Shown here piece after piece: positions 26,748 to 36,127 of a stretch of 64,000 nucleotides of DNA. Below the pieces are notes generated by a model, which was not told the DNA's origin, ran no database searches, and worked only from the letters and a program-made list of their open reading frames with translations. The position numbers and the translations under genes are program-made. The stretch is from assembly GCF_021504595.1 (NCBI RefSeq), contig NZ_JACSGT010000001.1, forward strand, positions 1,116,001-1,180,000, given 5' to 3'. Origin of the DNA: Chryseobacterium indicum. Its GTDB lineage: Bacteria; Bacteroidota; Bacteroidia; Flavobacteriales; Weeksellaceae. Numbering within the stretch: position 1 is the stretch's first letter; each line of letters begins with the position of its first letter.

Positions 26748-28457
26748 ATGGACGCATCAAAAAAAACAATCAATGATATTTTTAATGGTAACCGTATTTT
26801 AGAAATACCTTTTTTTCAGAGAGCTTACGTTTGGGGTGAAAAACAATGGGAGAGACTTTTAGAAGATATGGAAGCGGTTTCAAAAACGAACAAACCTTAT
26901 TTTTTAGGTTCTGTAATTCTAAAACAGCAACCTACCTCATCAGCAAGTAAAGTTGGCGATATTAGAACTCTAATTGATGGCCAACAAAGGTTAACAACAT
27001 TAAACATCTTTTTTAAAGTTCTCTGTTTGAAAAGTGGTAAAAACGCAATGTTTGATAGGACTTTCAGACTAATGACCGATGAATTAGCCTTGTCACATAG
27101 TCATAATGATATAGAGAAGTTTACCGAAGTTTTGTCTGTAAATGATTTAGCTGATTTGCCTGGAGAAGATAATATAACCAAATGCTATAATTATTTTAAA
27201 AAATCAATCAATGTTGACAATTTAGATTTTCAAAAAATACTTGCCAATATATTATTTGTTGGAATCGACTTAGATCCAAATGAAGATGAGCAACAAATAT
27301 TTGATACGATTAATTCTTTAGGGGTAACATTGACAACTGCTGAGTTGTTGAAAAATTATTTTTTCAACCGTGATATTAAACTATACGAAAAGTATTGGAA
27401 AAATCTTTTTGAAAAGGATGAAGATGTAAAAAAATATTGGGATCGCGAGATAACAGCTGGTCGCGTAAAGAGAACATTTATAGATTTATTTTTTGATGCA
27501 TTCCTTCAAATTAAAATTCAGGACAAAAGTTTCGGTGTAAAAACTGAAGATAAAATTGCTTATGCTCGTGGCGAACATCTGTTTGAATCATATAAAGACT
27601 TTATTAAAATTTATCTCGATGGAAATAATAATACCTTACTGGATGAAATTAAAGAGTATGCAGAAATATTTGCGAAAAACTTTGACTACGAAATCATCAA
27701 TAGAGAGATATCTTCAAGTAACCATATAGAAAGATTAAATGCTATAATTTTCGGACTTGATAACAGCACATTGATTTCATATGTACTTTATGTTCTAAAA
27801 AATGTAACAAATACCTCAGAACAAGATAATATATTCCAGTTTTTAGAGTCATACATAATGAGAAGGATGGTTGCTCATACAACAAATAAAAATTATAATC
27901 AGTTGTTTACGGAAAGATTCATAGGAAACAAGATTTTGACTGTCCAAGCTATTAAAGAATTTATTGAAAAAAGTACAGATACATCTACGTTTATTCCGAC
28001 AAATGAAGAAGTTTTGGCAGGCTTTAATAAATCAATTTTAATCAATAAACAGTCTGCAGGAATTTTATATTTACTAGAATCTAAACATCGAAAATCTCAT
28101 ATGCATTCTACAGCTTTGTTAGGAATCAGCAAATATAGTTTAGAACATCTAATGCCAAAAAACTGGTCTAAAAACTGGGGAACGCTGCCAACCCAAGAAG
28201 ATACTATAACGAGAAATAGAAAATTATTAACGCTCGGTAATTTAACTATTATTACTCAGTCTTTAAATTCTTCAATACGTGATTCTGATTGGCAAACAAA
28301 GAAAAAAGGTAAAGGTGATAAAAAAGGATTAGAGGAATACGCCTCAGGTCTTGAAACAATGAACAAGTATCTAACACTAACTGTTTGGGATGAGAACACC
28401 ATAAATTCAAGAGCAAAAGATCTTTATGAGATAGCAGAAAAAGCTTGGACAATATAA
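26748..28457 (+). CDS. DUF262-DUF1524 protein (GmrSD-like type IV restriction enzyme)
   Basis: 569 aa. The N-terminal DUF262 domain shows ILEIPFFQRAYVW (about residues 15-27) and IDGQQRLTTLN (about 75-86), the ParB-like nucleotide-binding signature. The C-terminal DUF1524 domain holds a His-Me finger nuclease pattern (YSLEHLMPKNW near 464, then NLTIITQSLNSS near 500). The pair of domains in one chain is that of GmrSD/SspE-type enzymes, which cut modified or phage DNA. It is complete in length. It lies between the dead ATPase gene and the hsdR 5'-end duplicate. Confidence 0.85.
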   Translation: MDASKKTINDIFNGNRILEIPFFQRAYVWGEKQWERLLEDMEAVSKTNKPYFLGSVILKQQPTSSASKVGDIRTLIDGQQRLTTLNIFFKVLCLKSGKNAMFDRTFRLMTDELALSHSHNDIEKFTEVLSVNDLADLPGEDNITKCYNYFKKSINVDNLDFQKILANILFVGIDLDPNEDEQQIFDTINSLGVTLTTAELLKNYFFNRDIKLYEKYWKNLFEKDEDVKKYWDREITAGRVKRTFIDLFFDAFLQIKIQDKSFGVKTEDKIAYARGEHLFESYKDFIKIYLDGNNNTLLDEIKEYAEIFAKNFDYEIINREISSSNHIERLNAIIFGLDNSTLISYVLYVLKNVTNTSEQDNIFQFLESYIMRRMVAHTTNKNYNQLFTERFIGNKILTVQAIKEFIEKSTDTSTFIPTNEEVLAGFNKSILINKQSAGILYLLESKHRKSHMHSTALLGISKYSLEHLMPKNWSKNWGTLPTQEDTITRNRKLLTLGNLTIITQSLNSSIRDSDWQTKKKGKGDKKGLEEYASGLETMNKYLTLTVWDENTINSRAKDLYEIAEKAWTI

Positions 28458-28468
28458 TAGGAATACTA

Positions 28469-28494
28469 AAATACACCAAATCCCAATTAGAAAA
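28469..28494 (+). repeat. Duplicate of the hsdR 5' end
   Basis: Bases 28469-28494 match 29187-29212 (hsdR codons KYTESQLEK) with one mismatch and then meet a stop. The RAYT gene lies between the two copies. Confidence 0.8.
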
Positions 28495-28501
28495 GTAATC
28501 T

Positions 28502-29128
28502 ATGAATCACTACAATCCCCAAAAACACCATCGCCGCTCGATACGGTTACAAGGCTATGATTATAGCCGGGAAGGATTGTATTTTGTTACGATTTGTTGT
28601 CAGGATAGAGCACATTTGTTTGGGGAGATTGCAGAGAAATGTTTACAATTGAATGATGCAGGAATTCAGGCACAACAATGTTGGTTAGATATTCCGAATC
28701 ATTTTCCAAATGTGGTGCTGCACGAATTTGTCATTATGCCCAATCATATCCACGGCATTATTGAATTCGTTGGGGCGAATAATTATTCGCCCAACCCATT
28801 ATTGCCCCATCAACCATTGCCCCATAATTTTGGTGTGAATGATCCGGAAATGGGGAATGGCGAAAAAAATATAGAAATGGCGAATGGGGCGAAAGATTTT
28901 TCGCTCCTATGGCGGTCACCATCAAAAACAATTGGTTCTGTTGTTCGCGGGTTTAAAATCGGGGTTACAAAATGGATGCGTAATAATACCAATGTTGTGA
29001 ATGTGTGGCAAAGGAATTATTATGACCACATTATAAGATACGAAAAGGATTACCACAGAATATCAGAATACATAAAAAACAATCCGATTCTCTGGAAAGA
29101 AGATAGGTTTTATGATAACGGTATTTAA
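28502..29128 (+). CDS. REP-associated tyrosine transposase (RAYT, IS200-like)
   Basis: 208 aa. RLQGYDYSREGLYFVTICC, the HUH-type catalytic motif MPNHIHGI (about residues 80-87) and the C-terminal YDHIIRYEKDYHRISEYIKN are typical of RAYTs, which process REP hairpins as single strands. A variable insert (about 91-137) contains a perfect 20-bp palindrome at 28773-28792. A further imperfect palindrome follows the gene. It is lodged between the DUF262 gene and hsdR, flanked by a 26-bp duplication of the hsdR 5' end. It probably moved into, or helped rearrange, the hsd operon. Confidence 0.88.
   Translation: MNHYNPQKHHRRSIRLQGYDYSREGLYFVTICCQDRAHLFGEIAEKCLQLNDAGIQAQQCWLDIPNHFPNVVLHEFVIMPNHIHGIIEFVGANNYSPNPLLPHQPLPHNFGVNDPEMGNGEKNIEMANGAKDFSLLWRSPSKTIGSVVRGFKIGVTKWMRNNTNVVNVWQRNYYDHIIRYEKDYHRISEYIKNNPILWKEDRFYDNGI
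28773..28792. repeat. Perfect 20-bp palindrome inside the RAYT gene
   Basis: GGGCGAATAATTATTCGCCC reads the same on both strands and codes for part of GANNYSPN. A weaker copy (GCGAAAGATTTTTCGC) lies about 105 bp further on, near 28879, still in the gene. Confidence 0.85.
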
Positions 29129-29136
29129 TGAGATAC

Positions 29137-29165
29137 TTACGTACGAAAGATATTTCGTTCGTAGG
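29137..29165. repeat. Imperfect palindrome between RAYT and hsdR
   Basis: ACGTACGAAA (29139-29148) faces TTTCGTTCGT (29153-29162) with one mismatch. It could be the REP-type substrate of the RAYT or a terminator-like hairpin. Confidence 0.6.
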
Positions 29166-29183
29166 CTATAAAAAAAAATAATT

Positions 29184-32100
29184 ATGAAATACACCGAATC
29201 CCAATTAGAAAAATCATTCATCCATCTTCTGAAAGAAGAAGGTTATGAGTACGTAAATGGCAAAAAGGTAGTGCGGGCATCAAATCAGGAGATCCTCATT
29301 CGGGAAGATCTGAGTGATTTTCTGCTGTCGCGTTATCCGGATTTGGAAACGATGGAACTGGAAACCCTGATTAATGAACTGGCGTATCAGCCGGCTTCCA
29401 ATCTCTATGACAGCAATAAATACATTGGAAAACTATTGGCAGACGGTCTGATTTTCAAGCGAAACAATCCTGCAAAAAAAGATCTGCATATCCGTTATAT
29501 CGATGTAGATTCAGCCAGTCTTTTAGAAACCAATCGTTTCAAGATGGTGAACCAATTGGAGATTCAGGGAAAAGAACTGCGCATTCCGGATCTGATTGTA
29601 TACATCAACGGGATTCCGGTAGTGGTTTTTGAGTTTAAAACACTAATTGAAGAAAACGTTACCATTTTTAATGCCTACGAACAATTGGCAAAACGTTACC
29701 GGAGAGATATTCCGGAACTGATGAAATACAATGCGTTCTGCATCATCAGCGATGGTGTGAACAACAAGGCCGGTTCTCTGTTTGCACCTTACGATTTTTT
29801 CTACGGCTGGCATAAAATTACAGGCGGAGAAAAGAAAGCATTAACGGGCATTCATACTGCCACTTCTATCGTTCACGGAATGCTGAACAAGGAAAGGCTG
29901 TGTGATATTCTGCATCATTTTATCTGGTTTCCCGATACTTCCAAAAAAGAAGAAAAGATACTATGCCGTTATCCGCAGTATTATGCTGCCAACAAGCTTT
30001 TCGACAATATCCAAAAGCACCGCAAACCGGAAGGCGACGGAAAAGGCGGAACTTATTTTGGTGCAACCGGATGCGGAAAAAGTTATACAATGCTATACCT
30101 GTCGAGACTGCTGATGCGTTCTACACAATTGGCAAGCCCGACCATCATTATTATTTCTGACCGTACCGATCTGGACGATCAGTTATCAAGAGATTTTACC
30201 AACGCCAAAGACTTTATTGGCGATGAAAACATCATCAATATAGAATCCAGAGCCGATCTTCGCACAAGATTGCGGGGCAGGGAAAGTGGCGGTGTTTTTC
30301 TGACAACCGTACAGAAATTTGCAGAAGATGATGAGGTGTTGAGCGAGCGTAACAATATCATCTGTATTTCCGATGAAGCGCACCGTTCGCAGGTGAATCT
30401 GGATTTAAAAGTCCGCATTGATGAAGACGGCGTAAAGAAATCGTATGGGTTTGCAAAATACCTGCACGATTCGCTTCCCAACGCTACGTATGTAGGTTTT
30501 ACGGGAACACCGATTGATAAAACGCTGGATGTTTTCGGTCCTGTGGTAGATTCTTATACAATGTTTGAATCGGTGGTTGATGAAATCACGGTTCGCCTGG
30601 TCTATGAAGGTCGTGCTGCAAAAGTGAATCTGAACCATTCTAAAGTAGTGGAAATTGAACAGTATTATCAAAATGCAGTTGCAGAAGGCGCTTCGGAATA
30701 CCACGTGGAAGCCAGCCAAAAGGCGATTGCCAAAATGGAAGCTGTATTGGGCGATCCGGGAAGAATTGAAGCCATTGCGCAGGATTTTATCAGTCATTAT
30801 GAAAAAAGAATCGAGGAAAAAGCGACCGTTGCCGGAAAAGTAATGTTCGTCTGTGCTTCCAGAGAAATTGCGTATAAATTATTCAAAGAAATTATCAGAC
30901 AAAGACCGGAATGGAATGAGAAAACCATTGCGGAACATCTGAGCGAGAAAGAACAGAAAGAAATTAAGCCCATAGAGCGCATCAAAATGGTAATGACCCG
31001 AAGCAAAGATGATGAAGAAAGCCTGTGGAATCTCCTCGGAACGAAAGAAGACCGAAAGGAACTGGACAGACAGTTTAAACAAAAGCATTCCAACTTTAAA
31101 ATAGCCATCGTTGTGGATATGTGGCTCACTGGTTTTGATGTGCCGTTTCTCGATACGATCTACATTGATAAACCTTTGCAGACGCATAATCTCATCCAGA
31201 CCATTTCCCGTGTGAACAGAAAGTCTGAAGGGAAAGACAAAGGTTTGGTAGTCGATTATATCGGCATCAAGAAAAATCTGAATCACGCTTTGGGAATGTT
31301 CAATAATACCACGGCAGCAGATGATTTTGAAGACATCGATAAAGCTGTTATTATCGTGAAAGACCAACTGGAACTTCTGAGACAGTTTTTCTATCAGTTC
31401 GACACGACGGATTATTTTAAAGGTTCACCTATTGAACAGCTGAATTGCTTAAACCGGGCTTCTGAAGTTGTTCTGATGACAGAGAAATCTGAAAAGTTCT
31501 TTGTAGAGGTGACCAAAAAACTGAAAGCGGCCTACAACCTGACCTGCAGTGCAGAAATCTTTAACGAAAAAGAAACCGATGAGATTCATTTCTACTTTGC
31601 CATCAAATCAATTGTCGTAAAACTGACCAAAGGCGAAGCGCCCGACACCGCACAAATGAATGCGAAAGTGAGTAAAATGGTAGAAGAGGCCATTGTTTCG
31701 GAAGGGGTGGAAGAAATCTTTAAACTGGACGACAACAAAGCCAACGCAATTGATTTGTTTAATGATAAGTTTCTGGAAAAAATAAATGCGCTGGAATTAC
31801 CGAATACCAAGATTAAAATCCTTGAAAGATTGCTGAAACAGGCGATCTCTGATTTTAAAAAAGTAAATAAAGTAAAAGGCATCGAGTTTTCTGAAAGGCT
31901 TCAGAAAATCATTAACAGCTACAACGAAAGAAGCGAACTGGATATTTTGGATTATGACGGCATCCAGGCCGATACTTCCGAACAGATCCTCGACCTGATT
32001 TTAAAACTGCGTACCGAAATGGCATCTTTTGAAGACTTAGGAATTGATTACGAAGAAAAAGCCTTTTACGACATTCTGGATATGGTCTGCACGCAATACG

Positions 32101-32327
32101 GTTTTACCTTTGATAAAAACAAAATGCTGGAACTCGCCCGAGAAATTAAAAAAATTGTAGACGACACCGCCAAGTTCCCGGACTGGAGCGACAGGGAAGA
32201 CATCAAAGCACAATTGAAAATGGAAATCATCGTCAAGCTTCATCAGTTCGGCTATCCGCCGATTACGCAGGATGAGGTGTATAAGAATGTGCTGGAACAG
32301 GCGGAGAATTTTAAGAGGAATAGGTGA
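29184..32327 (+). CDS. hsdR: Type I restriction endonuclease R subunit
   Basis: 1047 aa, full length. The N-terminal nuclease domain has PDLIVYINGIPVVVFEFK near residues 133-150 (PD-(D/E)XK). The SF2 translocase follows, with GATGCGKSYT near 290, SDEAHRSQ near 395, TGTPIDKTL near 443 and the later helicase motif QTISRVNRKSEGKD; the C-terminal helical part binds M2S. It translocates DNA and cuts when unmodified sites are met. It is separated from hsdM/hsdS by about 7 kb of defence cargo but has the same strand and similar base composition to hsdM, supporting one original operon. Confidence 0.95.
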   Translation: MKYTESQLEKSFIHLLKEEGYEYVNGKKVVRASNQEILIREDLSDFLLSRYPDLETMELETLINELAYQPASNLYDSNKYIGKLLADGLIFKRNNPAKKDLHIRYIDVDSASLLETNRFKMVNQLEIQGKELRIPDLIVYINGIPVVVFEFKTLIEENVTIFNAYEQLAKRYRRDIPELMKYNAFCIISDGVNNKAGSLFAPYDFFYGWHKITGGEKKALTGIHTATSIVHGMLNKERLCDILHHFIWFPDTSKKEEKILCRYPQYYAANKLFDNIQKHRKPEGDGKGGTYFGATGCGKSYTMLYLSRLLMRSTQLASPTIIIISDRTDLDDQLSRDFTNAKDFIGDENIINIESRADLRTRLRGRESGGVFLTTVQKFAEDDEVLSERNNIICISDEAHRSQVNLDLKVRIDEDGVKKSYGFAKYLHDSLPNATYVGFTGTPIDKTLDVFGPVVDSYTMFESVVDEITVRLVYEGRAAKVNLNHSKVVEIEQYYQNAVAEGASEYHVEASQKAIAKMEAVLGDPGRIEAIAQDFISHYEKRIEEKATVAGKVMFVCASREIAYKLFKEIIRQRPEWNEKTIAEHLSEKEQKEIKPIERIKMVMTRSKDDEESLWNLLGTKEDRKELDRQFKQKHSNFKIAIVVDMWLTGFDVPFLDTIYIDKPLQTHNLIQTISRVNRKSEGKDKGLVVDYIGIKKNLNHALGMFNNTTAADDFEDIDKAVIIVKDQLELLRQFFYQFDTTDYFKGSPIEQLNCLNRASEVVLMTEKSEKFFVEVTKKLKAAYNLTCSAEIFNEKETDEIHFYFAIKSIVVKLTKGEAPDTAQMNAKVSKMVEEAIVSEGVEEIFKLDDNKANAIDLFNDKFLEKINALELPNTKIKILERLLKQAISDFKKVNKVKGIEFSERLQKIINSYNERSELDILDYDGIQADTSEQILDLILKLRTEMASFEDLGIDYEEKAFYDILDMVCTQYGFTFDKNKMLELAREIKKIVDDTAKFPDWSDREDIKAQLKMEIIVKLHQFGYPPITQDEVYKNVLEQAENFKRNR

Positions 32328-32337
32328 AAAATAAATT

Positions 32338-33039
32338 ATGGAAAATATTAATTTTTACTTTGATGTATATAGCATTGATGAATTAGGAGAATTTTTAGAA
32401 TTACACAATTCTATATACTTTGAAAATAAATATTTAAAAAATGCTAGAAAAGAAGTAGACCTTATTTTAAATGAAATAGGAGAATGGGGGGAAAATGATT
32501 TTTTGATTATTAGTTTTGAGAATAATAATTCTGAAATTATTTATGAAGGGAAATTATTTAAAAATGGTCAATGGGATGATTTAGTAGACAACAGTTTAAT
32601 AGATAATTATAAGTTTAAATTAGTTTATCAATCTGATAAATTTACTTTTGAAGATAATGGATTAGAAACTATTGAAAATTGGGATGAAATTTTGGATAAT
32701 TTTCTTGAGTTTGAAAAACTTGAAAGTACTTCCCAATCAAAAGTATTAAAAACATACTCTCAATTTTATCATTGGTATTACTTGCCTGAAAAGGAAATCT
32801 TTGCACCGAGTAAATTTTTAGGATATAAAAATAGAACAATTACTTCATATAATTCTTCAGGTACAGGAGGGGCTACACAGATTGCTTTATCTAAGTTTTT
32901 TACTAAAATTTCAAAGGATTCAGAAGAGTTTAAAATTCTCTATAATAAGCTTAAACAAATATCTAAAAATAAATATATTAAAGATCTTAGCTCGCAAATT
33001 CTTGAGGGAAAGGGCGGCATCTATATTCCAATAAAATAA
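32338..33039 (+). CDS. Unknown protein coupled to McrBC
   Basis: 233 aa, acidic, with no signal peptide or membrane segment. I do not recognise the family. The C-terminal ~90 residues hold a distinctive block (FYHWYYLPEKEIFAPSKFLG then YKNRTITSYNSSGTGGATQI) that looks like a folded binding domain. It starts 10 bp after hsdR and ends 7 bp before mcrB, and shares the very AT-rich composition of the mcrB 5' half, so it was probably acquired with mcrB. It may supply target recognition for McrBC; this is inference. Confidence 0.6.
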   Translation: MENINFYFDVYSIDELGEFLELHNSIYFENKYLKNARKEVDLILNEIGEWGENDFLIISFENNNSEIIYEGKLFKNGQWDDLVDNSLIDNYKFKLVYQSDKFTFEDNGLETIENWDEILDNFLEFEKLESTSQSKVLKTYSQFYHWYYLPEKEIFAPSKFLGYKNRTITSYNSSGTGGATQIALSKFFTKISKDSEEFKILYNKLKQISKNKYIKDLSSQILEGKGGIYIPIK

Positions 33040-33046
33040 TTAAACA

Positions 33047-34885
33047 ATGAATTTTTTCGATAAACAAGAGATAAATATATTAACTCAGTATGCAGGTAAA
33101 ATGAAAACTGATGAATTACAGTCGGTTTACAACGATTTACAAAGAAATTATCAGAAAGTTGAGCATTGGGCTTTAGAGGTTAAAAAACAAATTTTTCCTG
33201 ATGGTAAAATAAAAATTACTAAAAAGCCAACTAATCAAGCAAATGTCTTTGAGTTTTATCAATGGGCAAAAATTTATCCTACCAAAGAAGATTTTAATAA
33301 TAAAATTCTGGCTTATACAGTAAGTATAGAAAAAAGTGAAAAAATAGTAATTAAAATTGATAGTGTTGGATTGCTTGATAATAATCCATTGAGACAAAAA
33401 TACTATAAATTCAGAAAAGAAAACCCAATAGTTAAAGAATATTATTTAAAAGATTTCTCAGGATGGGATGATTTGATAAATATAACTGTTGAAAATTTAA
33501 GGTACTTTAAACCATATTACAATCAATTAAAAAGTATTCTCGTTTCACAAAATATTATTAATAGTGATGTTAATGAATCTAAAAATAAAAAAGATATAAC
33601 ATCTCTCAACCAAATTCTATACGGTCCTCCCGGAACAGGTAAAACATACAATACCATTAATAAAAGTTTATCGATTATAGAAGATAAATCGGAAGAAGAA
33701 ATTAATAAAGAAAACAGAGAAGTTCTAAAATCAAGATTTGATAATTATGTAAAAAATGGCAGAATTGTGTTTACCACATTTCATCAAAGCATGAGCTATG
33801 AAGATTTTGTAGAAGGGATAAAACCAATAATGAATGAAGATGAAGGGGAACTAAGTTATGAAGTACAAAATGGAATTTTCAAAGAAATCTGTAAAAATAC
33901 CAATGAAATAAATGAAACAGTAGTTGATAATTTTGAAGTGTGCTGGAATAAGTTAATTGTATTAATAAAAGAAAAAATAGCAGATAACAAACTTCTTAAA
34001 ATTGGAAATTGGGAATATGGCTTATCGTCAAAAGACTCTTTAAAGTACTCATCATTAAATTCGCCATCTCAATATACATTTACCATTACAAAACAAAATA
34101 TACAAGATGTATATCAAAATAAGCAGGCAAGACCTTCCGGAGCATTTCAAAAGGATATGGAGGATATTGTTAAATACATTAAAGAGAATTTTGGGCTGCC
34201 AGATTATAATTATAAAGATGAAAAAAACACCGGCAAAAATCAGAATAAGAATTTTGTATTAATCATCGACGAAATCAACCGCGGCAATGTCTCTCAGATT
34301 TTTGGTGAACTTATTACACTCATAGAAGAAAGCAAACGCATCGGGAACGAGGAAGAATTAAAAGTCACTTTACCATACAGTAAAAAAGAATTCGGAGTAC
34401 CATCCAATCTCTACATCATCGGCACAATGAACACCGCAGACCGGAGTGTAGAAGCGTTAGATACAGCTTTAAGAAGACGTTTCAGTTTTGTTGAAATGAT
34501 GCCGGATTTAAAAGTTGTTGAAGAAAGACAGTTTTCAGATTTTCCTAGAGTTGAAGTAATGCAGAAGATCAATCAGAGAATAGAACTGCTTTTAGATAAG
34601 AATTATACCTTGGGACATTCTTATTTTCTGAAAGATAATTTCAGGTCATCTTTCAAAAATGAGATTATCCCTTTGCTACAGGAATATTTCTACAACGACT
34701 GCGGCAAGATAGGCTTGATTTTAGGAAAAGGTTTTGTAAGAGAAAAAGAAATTTCTAAAGCTAATCAGCACAATATATTTGCAGATTTTGATACAAGAAA
34801 CGAAATTGAAATCATAAAGTCTTATGAACTGATTCCGTTTGAGGACATTGAATTTAATTCAGCAATAGAATCTTTATTGGTATAA
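33047..34885 (+). CDS. mcrB: McrB-like AAA+ GTPase of modification-dependent restriction
   Basis: 612 aa. A unique N-terminal ~180 residues (probable DNA-recognition part) precede the McrB motor: GPPGTGKTY near residue 193, FTTFHQSMSYEDFVEGIKP, Walker B VLIIDEINRGN near 403 and the McrB signature MNTADRSV near 460. McrB rings bind modified DNA and use GTP, with McrC, to translocate and cut. The AAA core from about base 34255 is less AT-rich than the N-terminal part, which suggests swapping of the recognition domain. mcrC starts 1 bp later. Confidence 0.88.
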   Translation: MNFFDKQEINILTQYAGKMKTDELQSVYNDLQRNYQKVEHWALEVKKQIFPDGKIKITKKPTNQANVFEFYQWAKIYPTKEDFNNKILAYTVSIEKSEKIVIKIDSVGLLDNNPLRQKYYKFRKENPIVKEYYLKDFSGWDDLINITVENLRYFKPYYNQLKSILVSQNIINSDVNESKNKKDITSLNQILYGPPGTGKTYNTINKSLSIIEDKSEEEINKENREVLKSRFDNYVKNGRIVFTTFHQSMSYEDFVEGIKPIMNEDEGELSYEVQNGIFKEICKNTNEINETVVDNFEVCWNKLIVLIKEKIADNKLLKIGNWEYGLSSKDSLKYSSLNSPSQYTFTITKQNIQDVYQNKQARPSGAFQKDMEDIVKYIKENFGLPDYNYKDEKNTGKNQNKNFVLIIDEINRGNVSQIFGELITLIEESKRIGNEEELKVTLPYSKKEFGVPSNLYIIGTMNTADRSVEALDTALRRRFSFVEMMPDLKVVEERQFSDFPRVEVMQKINQRIELLLDKNYTLGHSYFLKDNFRSSFKNEIIPLLQEYFYNDCGKIGLILGKGFVREKEISKANQHNIFADFDTRNEIEIIKSYELIPFEDIEFNSAIESLLV

Positions 34886-34886
34886 A

Positions 34887-36122
34887 ATGTTTAGGAAAGA
34901 ATCAATTCAGGTTTTTGAACACAGCTTCTTACCCATTGGAGAAAATGGTTTTGAAAAACGTCATTTTGTAGCGTTATCAAAACTTAACGCCCTACACAAT
35001 TATCAATATTTTGATTTGAAACATAATGGAGTAGTGTTCAAGCAATTTGTTGGTGTTATTCAGGCAGGTAATCTCACAATAGAGATTCTCCCAAAGATAG
35101 ACCGTTACGAATCTGAAGATCAGGAAAACAAAGCAAAGTGGCAAAAGGTATTAATAGAAATGTTGCGTGTAACCAAAAAACTGAAAATTCAACAGGTTGG
35201 GCAAGCCAATGTTTCCAGACAGTCGATTCATCTGCTAGATATTTATTTTGAATGGTTTCTGAACGAGGTGCAATTGTTGATTCACCAAGGTTTAATTAAA
35301 CAATATTATAAGGAAACCGGAAATGTAAAAGCTCTGAAAGGAAAGCTAGAATTTGCTAGACATATTAATAAAAATCTTGTTCATAAGGAAAGATTTTACA
35401 CCACCCATCAAGTGTATGAAAAAGATCATTTAATTCATCAGATTTTAGGTCAGGCTTTGGATATTATCGCTCACCTTTCAAAAGGAAGTTATCTTTATAG
35501 TAAATGTAAAACAGTACAGCTTGATTTTCCAGAAGTCAAAAAGATTAATGCAACAGAAATCACATTTTCCAAAGTCCCGAAATCCAGAAAGACCGTACCT
35601 TACGAAACGGCTTTATCCATAGCCCGACTAATTATTTTGAATTATGCGCCTAATATTTCGAGTGGTTCAGAAAAAATGCTGGCTTTGCTTTTTAATATGA
35701 ACAGTCTTTGGGAAGAATATGTTTTGGTCAAATTAAAACAGGCGGCGCAAGGAACAGGCATTGAAGTTTACGGGCAGGATTCAAAAGCGTTTTGGAACGG
35801 AATTACTATTCGCCCCGATGTTGTCCTGAAAAAGAATGATGAGGTTGTTTTAATTATTGACACCAAATGGAAGAATATTGATCAGTCGCAACCTTCAACG
35901 CATGATTTGAGACAGATGTATGTGTACAATGAATATTGGACGAGTAAAAAGGCGCTTTTGCTTTATCCATCAAATAATAATGAGTTAGATCAGTTTTCAA
36001 GGTTTGAAAAAATCAGTGAAGATGAACACCATCAATGTGGTTTGGGTAAAATTTCTGTTTTAAACTCTTTCTCACAGTTAGATGATCGTATAGGAAATAT
36101 AATTTTAAATACAATTAATTAA
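34887..36122 (+). CDS. mcrC: McrC-like nuclease subunit
   Basis: 411 aa. GVIQAGNLTIEILPK near residues 52-66, the central MNSLWEEYVLVKL and the C-terminal PD-(D/E)XK centre (IRPDVVLKKNDEVVLIIDTK, about 307-326) are McrC hallmarks. McrC stimulates the McrB GTPase and provides the nuclease. The gene is complete and directly follows mcrB. Confidence 0.88.
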   Translation: MFRKESIQVFEHSFLPIGENGFEKRHFVALSKLNALHNYQYFDLKHNGVVFKQFVGVIQAGNLTIEILPKIDRYESEDQENKAKWQKVLIEMLRVTKKLKIQQVGQANVSRQSIHLLDIYFEWFLNEVQLLIHQGLIKQYYKETGNVKALKGKLEFARHINKNLVHKERFYTTHQVYEKDHLIHQILGQALDIIAHLSKGSYLYSKCKTVQLDFPEVKKINATEITFSKVPKSRKTVPYETALSIARLIILNYAPNISSGSEKMLALLFNMNSLWEEYVLVKLKQAAQGTGIEVYGQDSKAFWNGITIRPDVVLKKNDEVVLIIDTKWKNIDQSQPSTHDLRQMYVYNEYWTSKKALLLYPSNNNELDQFSRFEKISEDEHHQCGLGKISVLNSFSQLDDRIGNIILNTIN

Positions 36123-36127
36123 ATAAA

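Noticed and set aside
29902..30160. Short plus-strand frames inside hsdR
   Set aside because: They are out-of-frame readings of conserved helicase coding sequence.
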